From: an uncultured Ruminococcus sp. | GTDB lineage: Bacteria > Bacillota > Clostridia > Oscillospirales > Ruminococcaceae | NCBI GenBank assembly: GCA_902788785.1 | Contig: CADALT010000013.1 | Coordinates: 1 to 53,721, forward strand | Reading direction: 5' to 3' | DNA: 53,721 nucleotides | Shown here: positions 35,020-44,187 of the stretch, piece by piece | How positions within the stretch are numbered: the stretch's first letter is position 1 | How the letters are laid out: every line of letters starts with the position of its first letter | Notes under the pieces: generated by a model | What the model was told of the DNA's origin: nothing | The model's database searches: none | Seen by the model: only the letters and a program-made list of their open reading frames with translations | Translations under genes and position numbers: made by a program

Positions 35020-35478
35020 ATGGATTATGATAAGATAAAATTACAGATAGCCCTTGTTATAATGCTCGTAGCCCTAGGGGTGATAAACCTGGGTATCGGT
35101 ATGCCCGATGCGATCAAAGAATATGGGCGTGCAAAGGCTTGTACCGTTAAGATAACTGCGGTAAAAGACCCTGATAAGTCCGAAGAAAGGGCTGACTACG
35201 GGGGCAGAGGAAATGTGAGATATATAGAGCACACTTTCGTTTACACCTATGACGGCAAGGAATATGGTCTGCGAAAAGTTATTGCGGATTACGGACTTGC
35301 ACCGTCAGCAGACGAGATTAAAATATGCATTGACCCAGATAACCCAAATAACTATGTGATGGAAAACGACAGGTACGCCGATGTGGATAATATCTATATC
35401 AAGGTAGGCGGCATAGCGCTCGTATCTGCGGCAGTGCTGGGGCTGCTTTACAAAATAAGCAATAAGGATTTTGTATAA
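35020..35478 (+). CDS. small membrane protein, DUF3592-like
   Basis: A 152-residue protein with one helix near residues 8-28, a soluble beta-rich domain of about 95 residues (containing RYIEHTFVYTYDGKEYGL) and a second helix near 127-147. This order matches DUF3592-type proteins, whose role is unknown. GGAGGAG precedes ATG 35020. Its stop codon TAA is also the first three bases of the 84-bp element at 35476, so the present C-terminus may have been set by insertion of that element. Confidence 0.75.
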   Translation: MDYDKIKLQIALVIMLVALGVINLGIGMPDAIKEYGRAKACTVKITAVKDPDKSEERADYGGRGNVRYIEHTFVYTYDGKEYGLRKVIADYGLAPSADEIKICIDPDNPNNYVMENDRYADVDNIYIKVGGIALVSAAVLGLLYKISNKDFV

Positions 35479-35559
35479 GGGAACACCACGCAACCACCGT
35501 CTAAAGTCTTTGTGTGCCATCTGCAAACGTCAGCACAATGGCTGTGCGGTGTTGCCTTA
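35476..35559. mobile_element. 84-bp MITE-like element with terminal inverted repeats
   Basis: The left end TAAGGGAACACCACGC and the right end, read on the other strand, TAAGGCAACACCGCAC match at 11 of the first 12 bases. The inside is a short non-coding stretch. No target duplication is clear. A sequence like the right end, GCGGTGTTGCTTAA, also occurs at 17259-17272 before the glycosyltransferase gene. Confidence 0.5.
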
Positions 35560-35591
35560 ATGATCGAGATATGATTTTGAGGTGAACATTT

Positions 35592-36860
35592 TTGGAAAAC
35601 ATTTTTGGTATCGACGATAAACTGCTTGCGCTGGCAGCACAGGCTGAGGAGGAGTGCAGGGACAGCTTTGCAAATATCGACCGCATAGCTGACCTTAACG
35701 GTCAGAAGGTGTTGAAAGCTTTCATAGATAACCGTGTCAGCGAGGGCTGCCTTAAAGGCACTACAGGCTACGGCTACGGCGACATCGGCAGAGATACTGC
35801 GGATAAGGTATTCGCACAGGCGCTGGGCGGAGAGGACGCCATAGTAAGGCATAATTTCGTAAACGGTACCCATGCGCTGTCAACGGCACTTTTCGGTATA
35901 CTCAGACCGAATGATGAACTGGTGTTCCTGACAGGTGCGCCCTATGATACGCTGGAGGGCGTTGTGGGAAAAGATGGCGATGAGGGCAGCGGTTCGCTGA
36001 GAGATTTCGGTATCAGGAGCAGTATCATCGAACTGAAAGCCGATGGTACGCCCGACCTTGATGCCATAAAGTCAGGGGCAAAGGGCGCTAAGGTAGGCTA
36101 TATACAGCGTTCGAGAGGATATTCGCTCAGACCCTCGTTCACTGTGGACGTAATAGCCGAAGCTATAAAGGCAGCAAGGGAAGCAAACCCCGATATCATA
36201 ATACTTACCGATAACTGCTACGGCGAGTTCGTGGAGGAAAAAGAACCCCTTGCAGTGGGCGCAGACCTCATAGTCGGCTCGCTCATAAAGAACCCCGGCG
36301 GCGGTATCGCCTCAACGGGCGGATATATCTGCGGACGTGCAGACCTTGTGGAAAAATGCGCCGACAGGCTGACCTGTGTGGGCATGGGCAAGGAAGTGGG
36401 CTGTTCGCTGAACATGAACCGTGAGATACTGATGGGCTTTTTCTTCTGTCCGCAGACCGTGGCGAACGCTTTGAAGACCTCGGTATTTGCGTGCAGGCTT
36501 TTCGAGAAGCTGGGCTATAAGACCCTCCCCGAGAGCGGTGAAAAGCGCACGGATATAATCGCATCTATCCTGCTTGAAAACGAGAAGAACCTGACAGCAT
36601 TCTGCAAAGGTATACAAAAGGGAAGCCCTGTGGACAGCTATGTTACCCCCGAGGCATGGGATATGCCGGGCTACGAGAGCAAGGTCATCATGGCGGCAGG
36701 TGCGTTCACTATGGGAGCTTCCATCGAGCTTTCCGCCGATGCACCTATCAGAGAGCCCTATGCGGTATGGCTTCAGGGCGGTATAACTTATCCGAGCGGA
36801 AAAGCAGGCATAATGCTTGCCGCACAGGAGATGCTCGACGAGGGTAACATAACCCTCTGA
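35592..36860 (+). CDS. PLP-dependent methionine gamma-lyase-like (aluminium resistance) family protein
   Basis: A 422-residue fold-type I PLP protein of the family annotated as methionine gamma-lyase family or aluminium resistance protein (YnbB-like). Visible are GYGYGDIGRDTADKVFA, the PLP-binding region VRHNFVNGTHALS, a TDNCYGEFVEE segment and the Schiff-base lysine region GSLIKNPGGGIA. A substrate has not been settled for the family. The start is TTG 35592 with GAGGTG seven bases upstream. A terminator follows the gene. Confidence 0.88.
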   Translation: MENIFGIDDKLLALAAQAEEECRDSFANIDRIADLNGQKVLKAFIDNRVSEGCLKGTTGYGYGDIGRDTADKVFAQALGGEDAIVRHNFVNGTHALSTALFGILRPNDELVFLTGAPYDTLEGVVGKDGDEGSGSLRDFGIRSSIIELKADGTPDLDAIKSGAKGAKVGYIQRSRGYSLRPSFTVDVIAEAIKAAREANPDIIILTDNCYGEFVEEKEPLAVGADLIVGSLIKNPGGGIASTGGYICGRADLVEKCADRLTCVGMGKEVGCSLNMNREILMGFFFCPQTVANALKTSVFACRLFEKLGYKTLPESGEKRTDIIASILLENEKNLTAFCKGIQKGSPVDSYVTPEAWDMPGYESKVIMAAGAFTMGASIELSADAPIREPYAVWLQGGITYPSGKAGIMLAAQEMLDEGNITL

Positions 36861-36876
36861 TACAGTGAGCGATATG

Positions 36877-36910
36877 AGATCCGAGTGTATATGTGTGACG
36901 GATCTTTTCA
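36877..36910 (+). terminator. intrinsic terminator
   Basis: AGATCCG at 36877-36883 pairs with CGGATCT at 36899-36905, followed by TTTTC. It separates the PLP gene from hprK. Confidence 0.7.
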
Positions 36911-36946
36911 GAACATAAAAAAACAATAATAAGGAGTTGATATCAT

Positions 36947-37906
36947 ATGGCAGAGATATTTAGCGTATCAGTAGCGGAGATAATCAAACAGCTTGGGCTG
37001 GAAGTGCTTTACGCACCCGATAATATGGACGATCTTATAGTTACCGATAACGATTGTAACAGACCCGGTCTTCAGCTTATGGGCTTTTACGAGTATTTCA
37101 ATCCCGAGCGTGTACAGATCTGCGGAAATATGGAGTTTGCTTATCTTGCGAGCATAGATGAGGAGACCAGAAGACAGCGTCTTGATGCGCTGTTTGCTAC
37201 AAAGATACCCATGTTCATAGTGGCAAGGAGCCACGAGCTTTATCCCGAGATGACCGAGATAGCCGCAAAATACGGTGTGCCCATAGCACGTACATCCGAC
37301 AGCACCACAGCTTTCATAGCTTCGCTCATAGGCTACCTGAATGTTGAGCTTGCACCCCGTATCACCCGTCACGGCGTGCTTATAGAAGTCTACGGCGAGG
37401 GCATACTCATAGTGGGCGAGAGCGGCGTAGGTAAGAGCGAGACTGCCATCGAGCTCGTAAAGCGTGGCCACAGACTGGTGGCAGATGATGCGGTCGAGAT
37501 AAGAAAGACCTCCAGCAGGACCCTTGTCGGTCAGTCGCCCGATAATATCAGGCATTTTCTTGAACTGCGAGGCATAGGTATTATAAATACCAGAAGACTG
37601 TTCGGTATGGGTGCTGTAAAGATCTCCGAGAAGATCGACCTGGTGGTACAGCTCGAACCCTGGGACAGCAAGAAGATATATGACAGAATGGGCGTTGACA
37701 ATGAGTATACCTCTATACTCGGCGTTAAGATACCCAGCCTGACCATACCCATAAAGCCCGGACGTAACCTGGCAGTTATACTGGAAGTTGCAGCCATGAA
37801 CAACCGTCATAAGAAGATGGGTTACAATGCCGCTGCCGAACTTCTCCAGAACCTGGGTCTGGAGATGGATACCAAGGAGAATGTCAAGAACTGGGATACG
37901 TTCTGA
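36947..37906 (+). CDS. hprK: HPr kinase/phosphorylase
   Basis: HprK phosphorylates and dephosphorylates Ser46 of HPr and so drives carbon catabolite control in Firmicutes. The 319-residue length is typical. The Walker A loop GESGVGKS is at 157-164, followed by VADDAVEI, the family signature LELRGIGIINTRRLFGMGAV near 206-225, and IKPGRNLAVILEVAAMN near 280. AAGGAG precedes the ATG. It heads a plus-strand run with murB and rapZ. Confidence 0.96.
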   Translation: MAEIFSVSVAEIIKQLGLEVLYAPDNMDDLIVTDNDCNRPGLQLMGFYEYFNPERVQICGNMEFAYLASIDEETRRQRLDALFATKIPMFIVARSHELYPEMTEIAAKYGVPIARTSDSTTAFIASLIGYLNVELAPRITRHGVLIEVYGEGILIVGESGVGKSETAIELVKRGHRLVADDAVEIRKTSSRTLVGQSPDNIRHFLELRGIGIINTRRLFGMGAVKISEKIDLVVQLEPWDSKKIYDRMGVDNEYTSILGVKIPSLTIPIKPGRNLAVILEVAAMNNRHKKMGYNAAAELLQNLGLEMDTKENVKNWDTF

Positions 37907-37926
37907 CAGTATAAAGGAGAGATCAA

Positions 37927-38856
37927 GTGGAAAATCAGATGGATCTAAATACGAAGTCACTTTTGCAGGTGGCGGAGGAACTGGAGTGCAGGGTGCTTTA
38001 TGATGAGCCCCTTTCAAAGCACAGCTCTTTCCGTATAGGAGGACCCTGCACGGCGATGGTAAGCGTAAATTCGCCCGACAACCTTTCACATCTGTGGGAG
38101 GAAGCCAACAGGCTGGGTGTCAGGACGATGGCGCTGGGCAACGGCTCAAATGTGCTGTTCGATGACCGTGGTTTCAACGGCGTGATATTCCATATAGGCA
38201 CATCAATGGACCGTATATATATGAAGGATGAGAATACTATAGTCGCACAGGCAGGCTGTCCGCTGCTGAAGCTGTGCCGCTTTGCGCTGGAACATTCGCT
38301 GAGCGGTCTGGAGTTTGCCTATGGCATACCGGGCAGCGTCGGCGGAGCGATATTCATGAACGCAGGCGCTTACGGCGGCGAGATAAAGGATGTCATCAAG
38401 TACGGCAGAGCTGTGGATAAAGAGGGCAGACAGTTCGAGTTCAATGCAGAACAGATGAGACTGGGCTACCGTACCAGCCGTTTCGCAGAGGAAGATGAGC
38501 TTATCGTCGAGGGCGAATTTGAGCTCCCCACAGGCAGCTATGACGATATACAGGATAAGATGGTCGAGCTCATGAGCAAACGCCGTGAGAAACAACCGCT
38601 GGATATGCCCAGTGCAGGCTCGGCTTTCAAAAGACCCGAGGGCAATTACGCAGGCAAGCTCATACAGGACAGCGGACTGCGTGGGTTCTCTGTGGGCGGC
38701 GCACAGGTGTCGGAGAAGCATTGCGGTTTCATCGTGAACAAGGGCGGTGCTACCTGCGAGAACGTACTGGAGCTCATAGACCATATACAGCAGAAGGTCA
38801 AGGCAGATTCGGGCATTATGCTGGAGTGCGAGGTAAGGTACATCCCCTACGAGTAG
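37927..38856 (+). CDS. murB: UDP-N-acetylenolpyruvoylglucosamine reductase
   Basis: MurB reduces UDP-GlcNAc-enolpyruvate to UDP-MurNAc with NADPH and bound FAD. The 309-residue protein has SSFRIGGPC and LGNGSNVLFDD in the FAD domain, YGIPGSVGGAIFMNAGAYGG, and the catalytic SAGSAFKRPEGNYAGKLI segment with its serine. The start is GTG 37927 with AAGGAGA. It lies 20 bases after hprK, an order common in clostridia. Confidence 0.96.
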   Translation: MENQMDLNTKSLLQVAEELECRVLYDEPLSKHSSFRIGGPCTAMVSVNSPDNLSHLWEEANRLGVRTMALGNGSNVLFDDRGFNGVIFHIGTSMDRIYMKDENTIVAQAGCPLLKLCRFALEHSLSGLEFAYGIPGSVGGAIFMNAGAYGGEIKDVIKYGRAVDKEGRQFEFNAEQMRLGYRTSRFAEEDELIVEGEFELPTGSYDDIQDKMVELMSKRREKQPLDMPSAGSAFKRPEGNYAGKLIQDSGLRGFSVGGAQVSEKHCGFIVNKGGATCENVLELIDHIQQKVKADSGIMLECEVRYIPYE

Positions 38857-38898
38857 TACAGCTCATACTGTGTTTATAGATAGAAGGAGTGTGGAAGG

Positions 38899-39759
38899 AT
38901 GCAGTTTGTTGTTGTAACGGGCATATCAGGTTCAGGCAAATCCACAGCGGTAAATGTGCTGGAGGATATCGGATATTACTGTATAGATAATATGCCGCCC
39001 GAGCTTATGGTGAAGTTTGCGGATATATGCGGACAGAGCGAGGGCAAGATAGATAAGGTAGCTTTTGTGGCAGATGTCAGGGGAGGAGAGCTCTTCCTAA
39101 AACTCAAGGATGCCATAAGCGATATGCGTGATATGGGTATCAAGGTCAAGGTCATGTTCCTTGACTGCAGCGACGATACCATCATGAGAAGATATAAAGA
39201 GACCAGAAGAAAGCACCCGCTGGATGAGTTAGCCCACGGAAATATCCGCAAAGCTATCGAGACCGAGCGAAGCTTCCTTGAAACGGTAAGGGACAAGGTA
39301 GACTATTATATAGATACTTCCTCGACCACCACCGCAGAATTCAAGGAAAGGCTCTATGATATATTCCTGGGCGAGGGGCAGTCTGCCATGAAGATAGATG
39401 TGCGCTCCTTCGGCTTCAAGTACGGTGTCATGAACGATGCGGACCTTACCTTCGATGTAAGATGCCTGCCCAACCCTTTCTATGTCGCAGAGCTGAAACA
39501 TAAAACAGGGCTTAATCCCGAGGTATCGGGCTATGTCATGAGCTTTGAGTCGGCGCAGACTCTGCTTGCAAAGCTCAATGACCTGATAGACTATCTTATA
39601 CCCCTCTATGAAAAAGAGGGCAAAGCGCAGCTGGTAATAGCTTTCGGCTGCACAGGCGGCAAACACCGCAGTGTCACCTTTGCAGAAGCAGTAGCTAAAC
39701 ACCTGACAGATAACGGTAAAACCATCAGAGTAGCCCATAGAGATATAGAAAAACGGTGA
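38899..39759 (+). CDS. rapZ: RapZ/YvcJ family nucleotide-binding protein
   Basis: A 286-residue P-loop protein that in other bacteria binds nucleotides and amino-sugar signals and acts in RNA-based or competence control. Walker A GISGSGKS is at 8-15, CIDNMPPEL follows, and the C-terminal domain has FGFKYGVMNDADLTFDVR and FGCTGGKHRSV. The usual next gene yvcK is absent; a terminator-like repeat, a promoter and a DUF5684-like gene stand before whiA. Confidence 0.94.
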   Translation: MQFVVVTGISGSGKSTAVNVLEDIGYYCIDNMPPELMVKFADICGQSEGKIDKVAFVADVRGGELFLKLKDAISDMRDMGIKVKVMFLDCSDDTIMRRYKETRRKHPLDELAHGNIRKAIETERSFLETVRDKVDYYIDTSSTTTAEFKERLYDIFLGEGQSAMKIDVRSFGFKYGVMNDADLTFDVRCLPNPFYVAELKHKTGLNPEVSGYVMSFESAQTLLAKLNDLIDYLIPLYEKEGKAQLVIAFGCTGGKHRSVTFAEAVAKHLTDNGKTIRVAHRDIEKR

Positions 39760-39781
39760 TAGAATTCATACAATTCGCCAA

Positions 39782-39816
39782 ATTTTTCTTAAAGCTTAAA
39801 ATTTGTTAAGAAAAAT
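39782..39816. other. 11-bp inverted repeat directly before a -35 box
   Basis: ATTTTTCTTAA at 39782-39792 pairs with TTAAGAAAAAT at 39806-39816. The right arm ends one base before TTGACA. It may be an AT-rich terminator of rapZ or an operator of the next gene. Confidence 0.5.
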
Positions 39817-39817
39817 A

Positions 39818-39846
39818 TTGACAAAGTGTTAGGATTATTGTATAAT
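39818..39846 (+). promoter_or_regulatory. perfect sigma-A promoter for the DUF5684-like gene
   Basis: TTGACA and TATAAT with exactly 17 bp between them, giving a leader of about 60 bases. Confidence 0.88.
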
Positions 39847-39916
39847 CATATCGGTATAGAAAACACTTGGTAATAGACATAAAAACGTTTTCGTGCCGGA
39901 AAGGAGGTAACAGAAG

Positions 39917-40324
39917 ATGATATTTAGCGCAGATTACGATCAGATGTTTCAGCAGGGCATGGAACAGGGTATGCAGCTGAGCGGCGGAACGATGACTCTA
40001 AGCTTTGGCTACGGTTTATTAAGTCTTATCGCTATGTGGAAGATCTTCACAAAAGCGGGTGAGGCAGGCTGGAAGGCTATAATACCTATCTATAACTTAT
40101 ATACCTTGACTAAGATAGTTTATGGCAACGGCTGGAAATTCCTGTTTATTCTGGTGCCTATACTTGGTATGGTATATGGTATCATGTTATACGTAAGACT
40201 TGGTCAGAGATTTGGTAAGAGTGCGGGTTTCATAATCGGAATGTTGTTCTTGGCTCCCATCTTTGATTTGATACTGGCTTTTGACAATTCTTACTATCAG
40301 GGACCTCACGATGGTTTCCTTTAA
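39917..40324 (+). CDS. small membrane protein, DUF5684-like
   Basis: A 135-residue protein with three hydrophobic segments after a Met/Gln/Gly-rich N-terminus. The stretch AGEAGWKAIIPIYNLYTLTK is the hallmark of this family of clostridial membrane proteins with no known role. AAGGAGG precedes the ATG. It has a perfect promoter and its own terminator, so it is a separate unit inserted between rapZ and whiA. Confidence 0.85.
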   Translation: MIFSADYDQMFQQGMEQGMQLSGGTMTLSFGYGLLSLIAMWKIFTKAGEAGWKAIIPIYNLYTLTKIVYGNGWKFLFILVPILGMVYGIMLYVRLGQRFGKSAGFIIGMLFLAPIFDLILAFDNSYYQGPHDGFL

Positions 40325-40335
40325 TTGATCATTAT

Positions 40336-40370
40336 GATGCGGAAAGGTTTTTCCGCATCTTTTTCTTTTA
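40336..40370 (+). terminator. intrinsic terminator
   Basis: ATGCGGAAA pairs with TTTCCGCAT across a short loop, followed by CTTTTTCTTTT. The whiA ribosome site begins ten bases on. Confidence 0.85.
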
Positions 40371-40389
40371 GGTAACAGGAGGTGCTCAT

Positions 40390-41331
40390 ATGGATGAGCT
40401 TTCCTTTTCATATAATGTAAAGGCAGAGATAATTGATAAGATAAACAGTACCCATAAGGCAGATGCGTGCCTGATGGGGCTTTTGTGCTGCTGTAATGAA
40501 CTCAGCGATAAAAATATACTTTTCCTGACGGAGAATGTGCAGGTCAAGGATTTCTTTGTGAGGAACGTCTGCCGTATACTTGGTGACGAAGATACGGTGA
40601 ATGTTAACAGTGCCGAGCGCAAGGGCGGTGTCACGCTGTACAGCCTTACTGTGCCCGATAAGGAGCAGAGGATATATCTGCTTGATTATTTCGGCATGGA
40701 CGAAAGCAGGCGGCTGACCGAAGAGTATCTTCCGAAGGATAAGTATTTTCCGCAGCTGGCAGCAGGCATATTCTTAGCCTGCGGTTCGGTCAACGATCCG
40801 AATAAGAAATACCATATGGAGTTCGTTATGCCGACACTCGACCTGTGCAACGATTTCGGGCTGCTGCTGATAGAGCGCCACGGGATAATCCCGAAACACG
40901 TCGAGCGCAAGGGCGCACAGATAATGTATATCAAAGAGAGCGAGAATATCATAGATATGCTCACCCTCATGGGAGCTACCATGTCCTCCATCGAGCTTAT
41001 GCACGTTAAGATGGAAAAGGATATGCGCAATAAGATAAACCGTGCCATGAACTGCGATAATGCCAATATCGATAAGACCATCAGGGCGGCAGAACGCCAG
41101 ATAGCCGATATCGAGCTGATAGAGCAGACCATGGGACTGTCATCATTGCCCGATAATCTCAGGGAGATAGCCGAGATAAGGCTGGAAAACCCCGATTATA
41201 ATCTTAAACAGCTGGGCGAGGAGCTCTCGCCGCCCATATCACGCTCGGGCGCTAATCACAGGCTGCAAAAACTATCCGAGATAGCCGAGGAGATACGCCG
41301 TAAAAAGGAGCATGAACAGGCGTTATCTTAA
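40390..41331 (+). CDS. whiA: WhiA family DNA-binding protein
   Basis: A 313-residue regulator found across Firmicutes and Actinobacteria, linked to cell division and sporulation. The N-terminal part (1-190) is the LAGLIDADG-like domain with YFPQLAAGIFLACGSVNDP. The C-terminal helix-turn-helix is at 220-300 with LGEELSPPISRSGANHRLQK. AACAGGAGG precedes the ATG. A terminator lies just upstream, so transcription must come from readthrough or an unseen promoter. Confidence 0.95.
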   Translation: MDELSFSYNVKAEIIDKINSTHKADACLMGLLCCCNELSDKNILFLTENVQVKDFFVRNVCRILGDEDTVNVNSAERKGGVTLYSLTVPDKEQRIYLLDYFGMDESRRLTEEYLPKDKYFPQLAAGIFLACGSVNDPNKKYHMEFVMPTLDLCNDFGLLLIERHGIIPKHVERKGAQIMYIKESENIIDMLTLMGATMSSIELMHVKMEKDMRNKINRAMNCDNANIDKTIRAAERQIADIELIEQTMGLSSLPDNLREIAEIRLENPDYNLKQLGEELSPPISRSGANHRLQKLSEIAEEIRRKKEHEQALS

Positions 41332-41466
41332 ATCAGAAAAAATTTTATAATTTGTCATGAAATTATCACAATTCGGGGTATAATATAGTTGATGTAAGTT
41401 GAACGGATACGTGTGGTGAGCATTGTATTTATGCTTGTCATGTGATGTTTGAGGAGGAGTAATATC

Positions 41467-42921
41467 GTGAATGATATGAATGGCGGCTATAAGCGTTATG
41501 ATGAGCGTCAGCCCACCTATAGTCAGCAGCCCTATGTCAACCGTGAACAGTATTACTCCGACGGTGAACACGGCTATTACAGTCAGCCGGGCGTGACCAA
41601 TGAGTATTCTTTCAATGACGGGTCGATGAAAGGCTCGGTGGGCAAAAAGATAGCCACAGCAGTACTTGCACTTATCGGTGTGGCTGCTATAGGTGTGACT
41701 TCGATAGTTGCGTATACACTGGTGGTCGGGAAGAATAACCCGTTCACAGCGCCCACACCGGACAGCAGTATCAATGAGAATGTGGCTGAGGTCGTGGATG
41801 ACAGCAGCAGGGCAGTTGATGCACCTCCCGTAAAAAGGGATGACCTGCCGACGCTTGAACAGCTGGCAGCCCCCGAGGATGCTATGCCGATACCCGAGAT
41901 AATCGAGAAGATGTCACCATCGGTGGTGGGCATAACGACCATTACAGAGTCGGGTATAGCCACAGGCTCGGGCATAGTGCTCAGTGAGGACGGCTACATC
42001 ATAACAAATGCACACGTTATAAAGGACGCACAGAAGATCTCCGTGGTGCTTCCGCCATATTACGGCGATGAGGACGATACTCAGGACGATCTGACCTATA
42101 CGGCTGAAAATGTGGGCAAGGATACAAAGACCGATCTTGCGGTGCTGAAGATCGAAAAGAACGGTCTTAAAAAAGCAGAGATAGGCAAGTCGGAGGAAGT
42201 CCGTGTGGGCGAGCTTGCGATAGTTATAGGCAACCCTCTGGGACTTGACCTTGCCAATACTGCCACAACAGGCATAATCTCCGCCAAGGACAGAACGATC
42301 TCGGTGGATGATATAACGATGAACGTGTTCCAGACCGATGCTTCCATCAACGGCGGCAACTCGGGCGGCGCACTGATAAATGCTTACGGACAGGTCATAG
42401 GCATAACCTCCGCAAAGGTAGCTTCTGCGGACGTTGAAGGTCTGGGCTTTGCGATACCCATCGACAATGCCCTGCCGATAGTCAGTGACCTGATGAATTA
42501 CGGATATGTAACGGGCAGACCCAGCCTCGGTATAACAGGCATAGATGTTACGGCTGCATATTCAAGTTTTTATGGTATACCTCAGGGATTTCTTGTAGAG
42601 ACCGTTACCGCAGACAGCGGCTCGGGCAAAGCAGGGCTCCAGCAGAAGGATATAATAATTGCGATAAATGATAATATCGTAACAGGTATAATCCAGCTCA
42701 ATGAGGTCAAGGATAAATTCAAGCCCGGTGATGAAGTCACACTGACTATCTACCGCAGCGGCAAGAAACTGGACCTTGATGTTGTGCTCGATGAGGCTAC
42801 GGGTGAAAATACCGTTGAGACCGAACAGCAGCAGAACAGTAACGATAATAACTACAACAACTATGACCCCTATGACGATTACGAGTATTTTGATCCGTTC
42901 AGATATTTCGGCGGATTTTAA
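41467..42921 (+). CDS. HtrA/DegP-like membrane-anchored serine protease with PDZ domain
   Basis: A 484-residue S1C protease for envelope protein quality control. Tyr/Gln-rich cytoplasmic N-terminus (1-55), one helix (about 60-88), protease domain with triad His183 (ITNAHVI), Asp223 (KTDLAVLKI) and Ser299 (NGGNSGGAL), then a PDZ domain (about 360-450). The tail is Asn/Asp/Tyr-rich and ends in FRYFGGF. The start is GTG 41467 with GAGGAGGAG; a TTG at 41449 overlaps that site and is unlikely. A TATAAT at 41380-41385 may be its -10 box. Confidence 0.93.
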   Translation: MNDMNGGYKRYDERQPTYSQQPYVNREQYYSDGEHGYYSQPGVTNEYSFNDGSMKGSVGKKIATAVLALIGVAAIGVTSIVAYTLVVGKNNPFTAPTPDSSINENVAEVVDDSSRAVDAPPVKRDDLPTLEQLAAPEDAMPIPEIIEKMSPSVVGITTITESGIATGSGIVLSEDGYIITNAHVIKDAQKISVVLPPYYGDEDDTQDDLTYTAENVGKDTKTDLAVLKIEKNGLKKAEIGKSEEVRVGELAIVIGNPLGLDLANTATTGIISAKDRTISVDDITMNVFQTDASINGGNSGGALINAYGQVIGITSAKVASADVEGLGFAIPIDNALPIVSDLMNYGYVTGRPSLGITGIDVTAAYSSFYGIPQGFLVETVTADSGSGKAGLQQKDIIIAINDNIVTGIIQLNEVKDKFKPGDEVTLTIYRSGKKLDLDVVLDEATGENTVETEQQQNSNDNNYNNYDPYDDYEYFDPFRYFGGF

Positions 42922-43008
42922 AAGATACGGCTATGTCTTATATAAGGTATAGGTCATAGGATAACAAAGCATTCTTCTATTCATTTTTTCATATTCTTTA
43001 CTTCCGGG

Positions 43009-43041
43009 AGAGAGCCGCACAGTGTGCGGCTCTCTTCTTTT
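43009..43041. terminator. bidirectional intrinsic terminator
   Basis: AGAGCCGCAC at 43011-43020 pairs with GTGCGGCTCT at 43024-43033 and is followed by CTTCTTTT. It separates htrA from the convergent desulfurase gene. Confidence 0.88.
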
Positions 43042-44173
43042 ACATTATTGTGCGTATATAGGCGATCAGTGCGCTGACCTGCTGGCGGGTGCTGAATACC
43101 GAGGGTGAGAACCTGACCGCTCCGCTGCCCGATGTGCCTAATGCCTCATGGGCAAGGGCGGCACAATGCATACCTCCACGCAGAGCAAATCCGCCCTCGC
43201 TGAGTTTAGCGGCAGTCTCCTCCGAGGTCATACCGTTTATATTGAATGCCACTATCGGCACACGTTCCTTGTCTGCATCGTAAATATGCACATCAAGCTT
43301 TTGCAGCTCCCTTTGGAAATATCCGCACAGCGCAGCCTCGTGACTGCGAATGTTCTCTATTCCCTTGCTCTTTATAAAATCAAGCCCTGCGCCCAGCCCG
43401 ATAAGACCTGCGGTGTTAAGTGTGCCGCTTTCAAGCTTTTCGGGCATATAGGGAGTCTGTACCAGCTCACCCGAGGTCGCCCCCGTGCCGCCTTCTATAA
43501 TAGTAGACAGTGCGAACTCTCCGCTGCTGATAAGAAGCCCCGTCCCCGAAGGACCGTATAGACCTTTCTGCCCCGAGGTGCAGATGAAGCTTATGCCATC
43601 GTCTATACTCACAGGGATCACCCCCGCAGCCTGTGCGCAGTCGCATACAAAGGCTATACCGTGCCTGCGTGCAAGCTCGCCGATCTCACGGTAAGGCAGG
43701 ATACGTCCAGTGACGTTTGATGCTGCCGTGCAGCAGATGCACAGTGTATCACGGCGGATAAGTTTTTCCATCTCCGCTATGGTCTGCCCCGTGTCATCAT
43801 AGATCTTCGCAATGCTGCATTTTACTCCCGAGTTTTTGGTGAGCGCATATACAGGGCGGCTCACGGAGTTGTGCTCATAACAGCTTATTATAATGTGTCC
43901 GCCGTACTGCATCAGACCCTTGATGACCATATTCAGCGCATAGGTGCAGTTCGGTGCGAATGCGGTGTTCTCGATCTCCGCCCCGAAAAACTGTGCAGCC
44001 CTGCGCCTTACCTCGTAGATCTGCTGTGCCGCTTTCATGGAAAGGGCATGACCGCCTCGCCCCGGATTGCCCCCGACTTTTTGCAGCGCACCTGCCACCG
44101 CCTGACGAACAGCGGCAGGCTTTGGATAAGTTCCTGCGGAGTTATCAAAATTTATGACGTTTCGTCCATTCAT
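43040..44173 (-). CDS. cysteine desulfurase-like aminotransferase class V protein
   Basis: A PLP enzyme of about 377 residues resembling SufS/CsdA-like desulfurases, which take sulfur or selenium from (seleno)cysteine. Visible are FDNSAGTYPKPAAV at the N-terminus, a YEHNSV segment, CDCAQAAGVIPV and the Schiff-base region CTSGQKGLYGPSGTG with its lysine. A conserved cysteine lies in GGMHCAALAHEALG near the C-terminus. AAAGGAG precedes ATG 44173. The DUF3343 gene lies 14 bases upstream; these two families often occur together and DUF3343 proteins are described as putative Se/S carriers. Confidence 0.9.
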   Translation of the reverse strand: MNGRNVINFDNSAGTYPKPAAVRQAVAGALQKVGGNPGRGGHALSMKAAQQIYEVRRRAAQFFGAEIENTAFAPNCTYALNMVIKGLMQYGGHIIISCYEHNSVSRPVYALTKNSGVKCSIAKIYDDTGQTIAEMEKLIRRDTLCICCTAASNVTGRILPYREIGELARRHGIAFVCDCAQAAGVIPVSIDDGISFICTSGQKGLYGPSGTGLLISSGEFALSTIIEGGTGATSGELVQTPYMPEKLESGTLNTAGLIGLGAGLDFIKSKGIENIRSHEAALCGYFQRELQKLDVHIYDADKERVPIVAFNINGMTSEETAAKLSEGGFALRGGMHCAALAHEALGTSGSGAVRFSPSVFSTRQQVSALIAYIRTIM

Positions 44174-44187
44174 CTCAGCCGCTCCTT

